Source: Bimuria novae-zelandiae CBS 107.79 (taxonomy: Eukaryota; Ascomycota; Dothideomycetes; Pleosporales; Didymosphaeriaceae). Taken from it: DNA of 64,000 nt. The stretch is from NCBI GenBank assembly GCA_010015655.1, contig ML976670.1:881397-945396 (forward strand), given 5' to 3'. A program made the translations under genes and the position numbers. Under the pieces are notes generated by a model, which was given only the letters and a program-made list of their open reading frames with translations, ran no database searches and was not told the origin of the DNA. Below, piece after piece: positions 32,301 to 43,273 of this stretch (position 1 is its first letter; the number at the start of each line of letters is the position of its first letter).

Positions 32301-34700
32301 GTATTAGTAGGTAGCACGTGGAACGTGACTTTACCAATTACTATGTCGACGTGTAGGGTGCCTATAGATGTAATTGCCTGGCCTCTGCTAAAGCGGATTT
32401 GGTGCTACCTAGCTATTATGGTATCTATTTACAAGCTTATAGCTGCCTGTGGAGTAGTTGCTTATAGTTCTCCAGTTATTAAGACGCCTAAGGCTCCCGT
32501 GTTAGGCATAATACCCTAAAAGACTTTCTTATTATATTAATCCTTAAACGTAAATATAATAGCGGGCGTGTTATCTATAGCCCTAAACGCGTTAATTTGT
32601 ATAGTCGCGTGGTATATAGCTTAGTTGTTTAGGTAGGTAATTATCTAATTACTATTAATTATACTAGAGAACTTAGTGATAAACTAATCTCCCTTAGTTA
32701 TTATTTTAGTAGCGGGTATCTACTAAGTCTTGTTATTAATTTCGATACCTTTGTACTTAGTTAGGAAAGTGTAAAAGTTAGCGACGTTAGGTTGCGCGTC
32801 GTATAAGTAGGCTAACGCTATTTAATAAAATCTATTATAGGATTGCTTGCGCTCGTCCCTAGAGTGCTTTATTAACTAGTAGCTAAGCTTACTATAGATA
32901 AAGTATTTTTTCTAAGATTACTATTGCTCAGGTTATAGTGGCTATTAGAAAGGTAATCCTTAAGAGTTACCTTAATAGAGTCTATAATTATTAACGTCTT
33001 ACGGCGAGAAGCGCGACAAGAATCCTTATAATTTATTACCTTAACCTCTCTATAAGCCTTTACCTCCGTAAGTCCTATTAGTCTAATACTACTTATAGCC
33101 GTTTGCGTTAGGGTCGTCCTTATAAAAGTATTAGAGGTTATAGTAGTTCTAATACTCCTTATTAGTAGTATATTATATTAGGCTTAGATTACGCGCCTCG
33201 CGCGAGCGGGTAGCAGCGCTAATAAATAAGTATAGAGTAAAGTAGAGGCCTTTAAAAGTAGGCGCTAGGGCGAAAAGGGCAAGATTATAGTCCTTAATAC
33301 TACTATACGTATTAAGTAGTTATTCGCGTAGTACGTTATTACCTTAGTAGTTATAGCCTAACCCGCGTTAAAGCTTCTAGAGCTTATTAATAAGTAATTA
33401 AAGAGTATTAAGACAAGATTTATTAGGGTAGGCGCTAATTATACGTGCTAGCGTAGTTATTCTCTACTTACTAAAGTATAATTAATAATTCTCCTTATTA
33501 TAAAAGTGGCTTATTATTATACCTATTATTATCTTAAAATTATAGCCCTGACCCGCGAGGCAGTTATAGTAGTAGTTAGACGCTCTATCTTTTAGCATAA
33601 TAGAAAAAGCTCAATCCTAGTATTACTTAGGTAGCCCTATCTTGCTACAATTGTCTTAGAAGATTTTAAATTTAGTATTAAACATGTTATATAGCTTATC
33701 TCTAAAGCGCTTCTTATTATCGTATAGCTTGCAAAGGTCTGTAATAAGTTAATATATATTGTTAAGACGTGTGGCGTCTATAGGGCTTTCGTGCTACAGA
33801 TAGGGGTTATACGTATTATACTGGTTCAGCTACTGCGTAGAGGATAAAGGCGCGTTGTACTACTAATAAGGGGGCAGGTATGTGGTGGGCTACCGTTTTG
33901 GTAAAGGTATAAGTTAGTAGATAGTGCGTGCTATTAGAGCTAGTTAAGGAGAAGCAAGGTGCGCAAAGGGTTATTAAGAAGATTACTATAATAAAGGCGT
34001 ATTGTATAGAGGCGATATCGCAAGATTTAGATTAAAGCGCGAGTTAAACCTCTTATTTATTTTAAGCTAGTAAGTAACCTTTTTATTAGTCTATTTATAA
34101 TAGTCGCCCTGCAGCGCTTCTACGATATTATAGGTAATTAACTTACTATCCTTAGCTACAAAGACGCCTTGCTTGCGTAGGTGGTCTCAGAATTTAGTAA
34201 TAAGAGATTTATTACCTTTATTAAAGAGTTCTTTTAGCTATTTTTTAAAGATAATAGTTATCTGCTCCTATAGCTCATAGTCCTCCTATTCTTTATTTCG
34301 GGAGATTCAGTAGTAGAAGAGGATGTATATGGTTACACTTTTTATGTTAATTTTCGTAATATCTATATTCTTATTAATATTAAGGGGCTAGCCCTAGCTA
34401 TTCTTGTTAATAAGCGCCTGTTCTTCCTTCGTAAGATAGTTAGTGAAAGGCATCGTAGGAAAACAATTTAGGGGTCGTAAGGCGTCTCTTTAAGAGAGTA
34501 AGACGCAGGTTAATTAATAGTACTATTAGTAGCGGGTACTATAGAGCGTAATAGACAGGGACTTAGGTAAACGCTTAGAGTCCTTATTACTTAGTAGTAG
34601 GCTACGACGCGCGAGCTTCTGGCGAAGGCGTAATAGACGCGGAAACCTAGGTAAACGCTTAAGGTCTCGTTAGCACACGATTTAGGGTATCGCTATACCC
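29388..34700 (-). pseudogene. copia gag-pol polyprotein remnant
   Basis: Minus-strand reading. RNase H is clearest at 29388-29609, with LPLVVCTDSYSLYEC and VKLGTTKEKRLI. The end of reverse transcriptase near 30160-30320 shows AFGIVGMQTNDTLILADKRF. A protease-proximal block near 32230-32400 shows IGTLHVDIVIGKVTFHVLP. The rest is too RIP-damaged to place precisely. Non-functional because of many TAG codons. Confidence 0.8.
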
Positions 34701-34780
34701 CTTATCGTGTCTCTTCTAGTTCTCCTTACTGTCTGTGGTTATCTCTTATAGCATCGACTGTGAGGGTAACTACTAATTAG

Positions 34781-35033
34781 TGTCGGTTCACAGGTAGCAA
34801 GGAATAAACAAGTAACTCTTTGTCTTTAGTATCTAGTGTCTGTCTTGTCTTGTGTGTGTGCTATAATAGTTCTATATACCTTCCTTCTAGTTCTTGTGGA
34901 TATGATAGAGTACCAGGTGGTGTGAAGGCGAAGGGGTTTCGGTACAGTATCAGGTTAACTAGAAGTGAGGGGGTACAGGGGTATGATAGGGTTACACAGT
35001 TCCCTTAGTGCGGAAGGCGAGGCTGTGCAGACA
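34781..35033 (-). repeat. LTR of the first copia element, right copy, 253 bp
   Basis: Pairs with 28843-29095; differences are mainly G-to-A or C-to-T. The 5-prime LTR in element orientation. Confidence 0.93.
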
Positions 35034-35099
35034 CAATCGCACTAAATTTATTATAAATTTTTATATTTTTGTTTAGCGTATTATACTATTTGTTTATAT

Positions 35100-37830
35100 A
35101 CGCCTAGTGCGATGTATAGTATTAAAAAAAACTTATTAATAGAGTATTATTTAATACTAATTATTATTACTATGTTCTATAATACCTTATCTACTACCAG
35201 GCTAGGTAATTCCAAATTAGCATTATTAAATACACTACTATTAAACTTCTTCTCTATAATATATTAAAAGTATTTTAATACTTAAGGACTACTTCTTAAA
35301 GGCTATAAACAACGATCTAAGGGCACAGTCTTATATATTTATAATATATATAATAATTAAAGCTGTAGTTATCGCTACTAAGTTTAGGTTTATATTTAAA
35401 ATTATTACCCGCTAATAGATCTAGCATTAATACCTATAATATAGTCTTAGATTAGTAATACTTGTTCTTTAGTATTATTAATATTAGCACTACGAGATGC
35501 CTTTAATATATAAGCGTATAAAGAGGCTCTTATAGGTCTATTTACGCGTTAATGACTCCTATTATTAGCTATTAAAGATTTTTTAATTATATTTTAACGT
35601 ACTATAGTTTGCTTAATCGCATTAAACTTTAATTTATATATTAACTAACTTAGACATAGCTTATCTAGTACACCTTTTTAGATTTACATCTTATTAGATT
35701 TCTAGATATCACTACATTATTATACTTTACTTGCTATATATACTTAGTTAATAATAACTATAAGCTTCGCAAAGCTTTATTAGGACTACTAAAGTGCCAC
35801 TTTAATTACTTTAGAAAATATTAAGCTAGGCTTATTATTAAATTCCCTAAATAGTTTAGTATAGCGTTAAAAATTAACTACTATACTAGTAAAAATATTA
35901 TATTAAATAATACCTGCCTTAGTGCCCTAGCGTTATAGTTATAAGAAAAATATAATGTTAGTTTACATTGTTTTAGCCCATCTCTAACATCGTATATTAA
36001 CTATATATTAGGTAAAATTCGACCCTAATCTTTAGCGTATCCGATACATCGCTCATATTATAAATCTCTCTCTCCAGGCGTTCCTTCTCGCATCTCCAAG
36101 AGAGGCTCTTATCGCCGCCCTTGAGGCTGCATCTGGCGTCACCGGAGATAAGCTTCTCACTAAGTTTTCTGGTGTGCTGACTTCGTATCGTGAGAGTCAG
36201 AATGCCTCTCGAGGGCGATCAACAAAGCGGACAGGGAAGCAGAGATGGAATAGCCTAGGTACTACTACTACAACCTCTGAGGACTTTAGTGGTATATAGA
36301 ATATTCCTGCATTACGTAAACTACATGATCTATGTGTATGGCTCTGAGTGTCGACCATACATTCTGATCTCTAGGATGCGGAGGTAGGCGTCTAGCTTAG
36401 CGTCGGCAATACTACACAATAGTTATTATAGTATTATATTATTAATTAACTCCTTAAGAAGATTAACTAGATTAAGGCCTTTATAACAAATTATAAGGCT
36501 AGACTTAGTAATATCTAGCTCTTACTGTTACGAGCTTAAGGAACCTGGAGTGTGACACCACGACAACTAAAGGTGAATGGGGGGAGGTGGACGAGGTTGT
36601 GCTATAGCTAGCCTACGAGGGCTCGCGGGGCTGCTTAGGTTAGCCAGGATCACGTGACCCCGATCCGACAGTGGCTCAGGATCAAGGTGATCCGCTAAGA
36701 GGTTTAGATCACCTAGAGGCAGAGGAAGAAATAGACTAGTATATAGTATAATAATTCTTTTATTATTATTTCTCCTCTTTATAGTTAACTTATATATCTT
36801 CTACACGAGTACGTTCTTTATATAGACTAATAGTTATCTTATTTACTATAAGATTAGATTATATAGCCACGCGCTACGTTATTATATTAACTTATATTAT
36901 TAAATAATCTATAAAGTGTTACTTTAGCCTTGCCACCCTCACCCGGATCGGACCAAGGTGTGAGCGCCTTATAACACTTAGTATTAAATTAGGATCTGCT
37001 ACGTAAAGCGTATATATTTCTCTAACTATTTACTTCTACAACCTTTTATACGGAGGGCTTAATATTATTAATTACCTAGTTACTATTTATTATAGATCTG
37101 CTACTTCTACATTACGAGGAGTATAAAGTAGGTTAAGTTACTCTCTTACTTAGGGATCTAAATACTAACGTTTCGCAGGAATACTACTCTAAAGATAGAA
37201 ATAATTATAATAAACGCATGCTAAACACTTAATATAAGTTAATTTATTTTTAATAAATACTATAGAAAATCTAATAAAATACTAGCCTATGTTGTAACTT
37301 TCCTGCTTAATCTAGGTAAGCGAAATATCTATATTAAGCAGAACTAGCTTCTAAATTAGTATAAAAATAGTATTACTACTACTAATAATGTCTAGGAGGT
37401 AAAGTATAATATTAATTTTAGTAATAATTCTCCTACTATTTCTATACTAATAGGACCGCTACCAGGTAGGCTCGGTGTAGGGTTAATACAGTTAATAAAG
37501 GAACAAGAGGTTAAGTTAGTTATATCCTATTATAATATTAATAATTTTAAGACCTTTATTATATTATAGCTAATTAGCATTAACTATACGCCGCTAGAAT
37601 AGTGGTGTAGGCCAGATTAGAGGAAAAGCTACCCCTGACTTAGTTGTATAGCTATCACGATATTCTCTATCCTGGCGGAGTTATTAGAAGCTAAGAGAAT
37701 GTTCTCTAGCGTTTAGAGAACGTGCTTATGGGATAGATTAAGACTTAAATATACTACTATTAAGATAATTAAGTATATAGGTAATTAGCTACGTAAGGGT
37801 TTTAATAGCTAATTAGTAAGAATAAGTTAG
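35100..37830 (+). pseudogene. hAT transposase remnant
   Basis: Best preserved at about 36010-36380, which escaped most RIP and reads IRCIAHIINLSLQAFLLASP, with HIINL the usual hAT block. Near 37640-37760 the C-terminal dimerisation region is visible (SCIAITIFSILAEL, then KRMFSSV and WDRLRLKYTTIK). The N-terminal part (35.1-35.9 kb) is too degraded to show a BED finger. The reading is interrupted by the solo-LTR candidate at 36526-36976. Confidence 0.7.
36526..36976. repeat. solo LTR candidate, 451 bp, inside the hAT transposase
   Basis: Begins TGTTACGAGC and ends CTTATAACA (TG...CA). It is flanked by CTTAC on the left and CTTAG on the right, a four-of-five match. hAT-like reading occurs on both sides. 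It contains GC-rich, lightly RIP-affected patches at its two ends. No second copy is present in the window. Confidence 0.5.
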
Positions 37831-38131
37831 GTATGCTGATAGGTCCTGCGCTAGAAAGCTAATTTAAGAACCTAAATAATTAGGTTACTAATAAAATTAA
37901 GTAGATTTAAATAGACTATAATTATTAGAGACGTAATAGAGTGATATCGTATGTAACTTAACACTATAACTTTATGTAAAGCAGGGTAACATAGATTCTA
38001 TTATAATAAAAGTGCTAAGCCCTTATCCTGTTGCCAAGCCCGTATCTTGTTTGGTATTCTGTACGGCACTCTTAGCCTGTTCGGTATTCCGTACAGCTTC
38101 CTTAACCAATTATACGAGATGCCCATGTATG

Positions 38132-38139
38132 CCGACTCG
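38132..38139. repeat. target site duplication CCGACTCG (right)
   Basis: Matches 28625-28632. Confidence 0.93.
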
Positions 38140-39050
38140 ACAATCTACCAAGGTGCCGTAGCAAGTCTAGCCGATGCTATTGCAAGAGATAAGCACGCTA
38201 TTGCTGCCTGTGGACTCGTCTTTGTGGAGCTCGAGCCAGGTTTTGAGTGGTAGTGGTCGTTTTGGAACTTGTATCAGCAATTCTAGTACAATTACGGCCA
38301 ATACGGTAAGTATGCCACTCCATTGCATGCCCCAAGATTACCCAGTGCTAATCTATATTCGCGCTATCTAGTTCAGAGGCGAGCAGAGAGTTTCGTGGGC
38401 AAAGTTACTTGCTTGCCCAGTTGTATCACAATGATAGCGGTCCGCGAGGAGATAGCAGGGGCCATCCGAAAGTATGCAGCAGCTGTTAAGATATACCCCG
38501 TTGTACATCATCAAGTCTAATATCTTGTAAGTCTCCTGGCGGGGTTCCATTTTATCAAGTCTAGCATTCTTATCTCCATTGGCCAGGAAAGCTCATGCAT
38601 CTTTGCAGGGAACCGACCAACGACGTACTCGATGCTTTCACCAAGCAAGAAACTGCATACACTCTTCGTTTCTGAGGCAATCAGCGAAACTATTGCACCT
38701 CAGTCTTTACAGCATTATCTTTCTCAACGCCGGCGTTGAGCTCAAACGCATGTTTTAACAATTACTTTTACTGGATGGGTAATAATGTATGGAAACCTTC
38801 CTTCTCCGTTATACCATCGACCAAGCTGACCCCACTACCCTTAGATGATCCTCATCACACGTATTGCGGCTGCAATAGATGTCATTAGACTTTCCACGGT
38901 ATATTATCGCGTGCCGAACACGGTTCTATTCGTCAAGGGACTGATGAAAGGGCGTGACGATCATAAAGCTCGCGCCACTCCTCGTCATCGCTTACCTCCC
39001 TACGATGTGGTATGTGATCACAGTGCAGGAGCTCAAATAATTGATTACTA
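38132..39050 (+). pseudogene. chitin-synthase-type GT2 pseudogene, 3-prime half
   Basis: Continues directly from 28632: STIYQGAVASLADAIARDK, VFVELEPGFEW, then TAG at 38251 and another shortly after (LYQQF-stop-YNYGQY). An intron of about 65 nt ending at 38370 is still recognisable. QRRAESFVGKVTCLPSCIT and KYAAAVKIYPVVHHQV follow. The hallmark Q-R-R-R-W motif at 38725-38739 has lost Trp to TGA, a G-to-A change. Further on are NNYFYWMGN, STVYYRVPNTVLFVKGL and, in a shifted frame, LLVIAYLPTMWYVITVQELK. Together with 27599-28632 this is one gene, dead several times over. Confidence 0.85.
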
Positions 39051-39399
39051 GTCAATATAAGATATTTCACACCCAGGACTGGGTCTTGATACGTGTGGGG
39101 CGTAGTGAAGTGTCCAAAGCAATCTTTACGTGTGCAGTCAGCCGCTGTCTCGCTTCCGGCGTCTGTAGAGTGTATGCAGGGGCAACTCACAGATCTATAC
39201 GCTACCAAAAGTGAAGCTCGATGTCGGATCGTTGTGCGTCTCAATGTACGGCGAAGAGTACACAATCGTACTTGTTCACATGCATATGGAGAGCTTAGAG
39301 CTGAGCTTTCCAATCTGCACGTTTCTTATGCGATTTTTCAATGTATTGATCACGGTCGTTTGAATATATATTCTCTCCAGTCCTTAACACCTTACTCCC
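39051..39399. other. intergenic region, decayed 3-prime end of the GT2 pseudogene
   Basis: Short open frames on both strands (for example a minus-strand frame at 39313-38933) have no recognisable domain. It may include an unrecognisable GT2 tail. Confidence 0.35.
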
Positions 39400-40271
39400 T
39401 CACCTCGATCCCCCAATCCCTCTGGTAGTCTCTACCCTCCTCCTCTGTATCTCCCTATTCCCCTTCACACTCCCCTCCAACCCCGTGTGTCGATCCGGAT
39501 CATCCCCGGGGGGCTTCATCTCGAATACCTCCCTTACCGCCGTATACTCGAAGTACCCGCACCTTGCAATCGGCACCGTCTTCGCCACATCAATCCTTCC
39601 GTCCGTCAGCACTCCTTCATCAATATGGATCCCGACCACCTTCCCAATCACCACATCCACTGCGCCCATGGGCGGGTTTCCAGGCAACCGCAAAGTGGTG
39701 TAGTGCGTGCACTCGAATTTTATCGGGCTGGCTTTAACCATGGGGACTTTTGTGGGCATGCCTTTGACGTGGACGGATAAAATGTGCGCGTCTTCCTTCT
39801 CCAGCCCAGCTTTCTCGAACCTGTCCATTTTAGCAATGAGATTCTATAAATCAAGTTAGAAGAACACACTCGTCGACTTCGGGCGGTGTCTGCTCAGAGG
39901 TAGCGTTCACGGCGTCTTTGAGCGCATACGTTGCGAGGTTCCAGCAGAACGCACCAGTCGCTTCCACGTTGACGACGGTGTCTTTCTGCGCGGCGGAGGG
40001 CGTTTGGTTCGCGCTGAACATGACGTAGGGAGGGTCGAAGGTGAGGTTGTTGAATTGGGAATAGGGGGCTAGGTTTGCGGTTCCGGAGGGAGAGAGCGTG
40101 GATATCCAGCCGATAGGACGAGGTATGACGCATGCCTGGAGTGTTGTTAGAAGTCTTAAGCTTAGAAGTGCAAGTCAGCCTCACCAACCTTCTCAATGAA
40201 TAGAATCTCCTACGTACCTTGAAAGGATCATACGGGAGCCCATGCTCCGTTTTGCCCGGCTCGTAGAACAT
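39400..40271 (-). CDS. flavin reductase-like (FMN-binding split barrel) protein, 246 aa
   Basis: Exons are 40271-40218, 40135-39870 and 39820-39400, with introns of 82 and 49 nt. The spliced start MFYEPGKTEHGLPYDPFK joins ACVIPRPIGWISTLSPSG, then NLAPYSQFNNLTFDPPYVMF and KDTVVNVEATGAFCWNLATY. The third exon gives FEKAGLEKEDAHILSVHVKG, IKFECTH and VVIGKVVGIHIDEGVL. This is the full flavin_reduct fold of fungal members (DIM6/NTAB type), which bind FMN and transfer electrons from NAD(P)H to flavin. The specific substrate is unknown. No signal peptide, so probably cytosolic. Divergent from the SDR gene at 40634 with 362 bp between starts. Confidence 0.88.
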
Positions 40272-40633
40272 CTTATAATCTTAACGTTGCACCCACCACT
40301 GAGTACACTCTCGCTCTCTCGAAAAAAGCAGAGCTAAATCTCGTCTCGATCACTCCGAGCATACATCCTCGATTCAAGGTGTGTTTAACGAATACATATT
40401 GTCGGCCTACCCCACACTGCGGGGCCGCCGAAGCCGCACGCTAATGCACGCATCTCTTGCATCACCAATTCCGTGCTAGTCTCTATTCTCAGGGTCCATC
40501 TGCTTTCGGCACTGCACCCGGCATTCTCGTGTTTACCACTCTATTCACTACCTTATTTACCATCAAGCCAAATCCTATAAAACACAAGCTAGTACACACC
40601 TTAGAAAGAGATATAGACAAGTGACGCAAAACA
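40272..40633. promoter_or_regulatory. shared divergent promoter of the flavin reductase-like and SDR genes
   Basis: 362 bp between the two start codons. A TATAAAA box at 40576-40582 lies 52 bp before the SDR start, on its strand. Co-regulation of the two oxidoreductases is plausible but only inferred. Confidence 0.5.
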
Positions 40634-41480
40634 ATGCACCGCATCGTCGCCATAACAGGCGCGTCCTCCGGCCTCGGCCTCGCATTTGTAAAGCACTACG
40701 CTGCGCAACCCTCAACGCGCATATTTGCCCTGGACATCTCGCCCTTACCAGACGCCGTATCATCGCTGGAAAACGTATCTTACTACGAGGTCGACGTCAT
40801 GTCTGAGGAGTCTTTCAAAGGCGTACTCGAAGCTCTTACTAACCTTCCCATACACATCTGTAAGCTGTCTCATCTCCCCAACACCATTCTTATCAGATCA
40901 CATGAAGCCCGTCTACACACACGCCTCCACCCCAACAAGAAATACATCACTCACCTCCCTCGCAGTAATCCATTCCGCCGGCGTCCGCGGCCTCGCCCCT
41001 CCCACCTCCTCGCACCAAGATGTCGCCGCCCTCGAAGCCCTCGCCGCCACCACCCACGCCACCTTCACGCGCACCTTCGAAATCAACACCTGGGGCGCCC
41101 TCCTAACCATCCGCACGCTCATCCCACACCTCCAGCTCGCCTCCACCCCTGATTCCTCTCATCCCGACCCGCCCAAGGTCATCGTCATGTCTTCCCGCAT
41201 GGGCTCCGTGAGCGCAAACACCTCCGGAGGCGGGTACGCGTACCGCGCATCCAAAGCGGCTCTGAACGCTGTGGCCAAGAGTCTGAGCGTGGACGTGCCG
41301 GGGGTGGTGGTACTAGCGCTGCATCCGGGGCGGGTGGAAACGGGGTTGGTGGAGTGGAAAGACGAGGGTGCGATGAGCGTGGAGGAGAGTCTGGGGACGT
41401 GCTTGATGGTTATAGAGGGGGTGGGTTTAAGGGATACTGGGAGGTTTTTGAATCGGTTTGGGGCGGTGATTGGGTGGTAG
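40634..41480 (+). CDS. short-chain dehydrogenase/reductase, 246 aa
   Basis: Exons are 40634-40859 and 40966-41480, joined over a 106-nt intron (GTAAGC donor, GCAG end); the join restores HILIHSAGVRG. The Rossmann NAD(P)-binding motif TGASSGLG is at residues 8-15. HSAG at 78-81 takes the place of the usual NNAG. The catalytic YRASK (Tyr about 168, Lys about 172) follows MSSRMGSVS, which supplies the catalytic Ser. The later LHPGRVETG is the usual PG motif. Length is right for a classical SDR. The substrate cannot be told from sequence. Divergent from the flavin reductase-like gene. Confidence 0.93.
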
Positions 41481-41744
41481 GTGGATGCCAATCGTGAAGA
41501 TACGAGGGCAGCTAAGACAATGCTATTTAGCACTGACTTGGTCTTGTGTGTTACCCTAGGATAGGCAATACAAACTACCTTGTACCGGGCAATGGGAAAA
41601 GAGCACGAGAGGGGGTTCCAGCAGTACTATCATGAGGGGCAAAACAGAATGTATTCGGTTGAGTGCTTGCTTCATGCAAGTCCTGTGACCAATATGGACA
41701 AGAAGAGGGTATCGGTGACGGATAGTCGTAAAAAGACTGGTGAG
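41481..41744. other. short convergent intergenic region with one dispersed motif
   Basis: Between the convergent SDR and TUM1-type genes; includes the motif copy at 41548-41563. Confidence 0.4.
41548..41563 (-). repeat. dispersed TATCCTRGGGTAACAC motif
   Basis: Reverse copy reading GTGTTACCCTAGGATA, followed by GGCAATAC as at the 4208 copy. Confidence 0.6.
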
Positions 41745-42796
41745 TTAGAGCGACTTGCGAATGAGACCCTCGGTAGGCTGCACTCGCTGTGCCCATTCCG
41801 TCCAGCTGCCATCGTAGATTCGCCTGTTTTCTTTTGGATAGCCGGCTTCGGTCAATGCAGTATCGATGATGGCAGCAGTGACGCCTGTGCCACAACTGCT
41901 GATGACGGGTTTAGAGGGATCAACGCCCAGTTTTTGGAGGATTTGCTTGAGTTCGGCCGCAGGGAGAAGCGTTTTGTCCTCTGGATGGAGGAGGTAGCTC
42001 ATGGCAACGTTTATGGATTGGGGCATATGACCAGAGGAGAGACCTGGATTTGTTAGCGTGAGTTGTGTTGAAGTGATGGGGAATGCGCACCCTCTCTAGG
42101 CTCAGGATCGGTACCCGCCCAACGACCAGCAGGCCTCGCGTCCAGTACCTGTACCTCTTCAGCTCCCTCCTTGCCAAGTTCCTTCACAATCTCCTTGACC
42201 TCCTCAAAGGCAGCCACTTTGCTCTTGTCCAGCTCGGACACAGGGTAGTCGACGCGCTCGACCTCTTTCGGCTCTCCGCTTTCAGTCGGGAAGCCGTCCC
42301 TGCACCAGATCTTGAAGTTGTTCAGAATGTGCACGTTTGGGTGGCCGAAGATCTTCAGGGTCCATGCCACGCGGGGTGCAGAGAATATGCCCAGCTCCTT
42401 CGAGTCGTAGACCACGACGCTGTCGTCTTTGTGGATGCCCAGGCGACCCATTGCATTGGCAAAGTCCTTCGCCGACGGGAGCATGTGAGGGTACGGAGAG
42501 TTCTGATCTTTCACTTCGTCCAAGTCGAAGAAACGCGCGTGAGGGATCCGGCTCTCCTTGAATGTGTCGATCCCGGACCTGTCATCGTTGGGCAGGAACC
42601 ACGAGGCGCAAAGCGGAATAATCCTCGGCGCGGTCGACAGCTTGCTGTAGACATTCTTCTTGAGGGCGGAGTCGAGCTCGGCGGGCGTGACGATGTACGA
42701 GGAGAGGGTGTACTGTGACATGGTGCGTCTGCCTCCTCCGAGTGAGCGGAAGGCGGGGAGAGGCCGCAGAGTGATGCGGAGATTTGTTACGAGCAT
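41745..42796 (-). CDS. TUM1: two-domain rhodanese, 3-mercaptopyruvate/thiosulfate sulfurtransferase, 334 aa
   Basis: Exons are 42796-42091 and 42043-41745, with a 47-nt intron joining PEPREG to LSSGHMPQSINVAM. Two rhodanese domains: the first (about 33-190) with IPHARFFDLDEV, DSVVVYDSKELGIFSAPRVA and VHILNN; the second (about 200-325) with VLDARPAGRWAGTDPEPREG and the active-site loop SSCGTGVTA (Cys about 286). A final YDGSWTEW is typical of TST/MST. The CGTG loop type is closer to MST/TUM1 than to classical rhodanese. The N-terminus MLVTNLRITLRPLPAFRSLG could be a mitochondrial presequence, with a second Met at position 26 giving a cytosolic form. Known yeast Tum1 passes sulfur to the tRNA thiolation (Uba4-Urm1) pathway. 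Confidence 0.93.
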
Positions 42797-43273
42797 CTTG
42801 GGAACTGAAGTGGGTCGTCAATGGTCAGCAAATAGTGTGTGCAAAGACCGGAGATATATGAGCCGGGGCAAATAGCTCTATAAGAGCCGCGAGGTAGCTT
42901 GGGCGGATCAGCGGGCATACACTTGGGTAGTTTGTCTTCCCCGCTTGCTGAGCCGCGGCTAGGAACTGAACAGGTTTGCTTCACCTAGCGTCTCCGATTC
43001 GCAACGCCCATTAGGTCATAGTATTCTTTTGTCGTGCCGGAGAAGAAAACATGGGTGATAGGACGCGGGCGTGTGAATGTTGATAACATTTGATAACATT
43101 AGCGTGGATTCCGTCATCCGGGAAAAGTGGGGATAGGGAAGCTGGCGGCGGCGTCGAAGGCGACCAGGGCGCAAAAGCTTGGCATGAGCTTCTCCACTGA
43201 TCCCTGCGTGTTTGTTTAGTCCGAACTCGCCCCGCCCACCCACCTTTGCGCAAGGCACCTTTTTGGAGACACA
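42797..43273. other. divergent intergenic region between TUM1 and APC11
   Basis: About 480 bp between divergent starts. It contains a nearly perfect 11-bp duplication (TTGATAACAT near 43079 and 43090). No gene is supported. Confidence 0.4.

Larger units (their letters stand above)
28843..35033 (-). mobile_element. Ty1/Copia LTR retrotransposon inserted in the hAT element
   Basis: A 6,191-bp element with 253-bp LTRs (28843-29095 and 34781-35033) and a CAATC duplication. The coding strand is minus, opposite to the hAT. The LTRs retain many CA and TG dinucleotides, whereas the interior is strongly RIP-degraded. Domain order on the minus strand (protease, then reverse transcriptase, then RNase H toward 29.1 kb) supports copia. 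Confidence 0.92.
28633..38131 (+). mobile_element. hAT transposon, 9.5 kb, carrying nested retroelements
   Basis: Perfect 12-bp TIRs CATACATGGGCA (28633-28644) and its reverse complement (38120-38131), flanked by CCGACTCG. Subterminal GGCAAGTTGCC-like and GGTATTCTGTA-like repeats occur at both ends. Excising the element and one duplication restores VFCTDADSTIYQGAV in the host gene. The transposase remnant on the plus strand lies right of the copia insertion (35.0-37.8 kb). Without the copia element the hAT would be about 3.3 kb, still including a 451-bp solo-LTR candidate. Confidence 0.93.

Noticed and set aside
32238..32519. 93-aa plus-strand open frame in the first copia
   Set aside because: The minus strand of the same stretch reads as copia protease-proximal sequence, so the plus frame is a shadow.
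28624..38139. 9-bp duplication GCCGACTCG at the hAT ends
   Set aside because: The extra G on the right is the last base of the perfect 12-bp TIR, so the duplication is 8 bp, as expected for hAT.
42083..42718. 211-aa plus-strand open frame
   Set aside because: Antisense shadow of the rhodanese gene.
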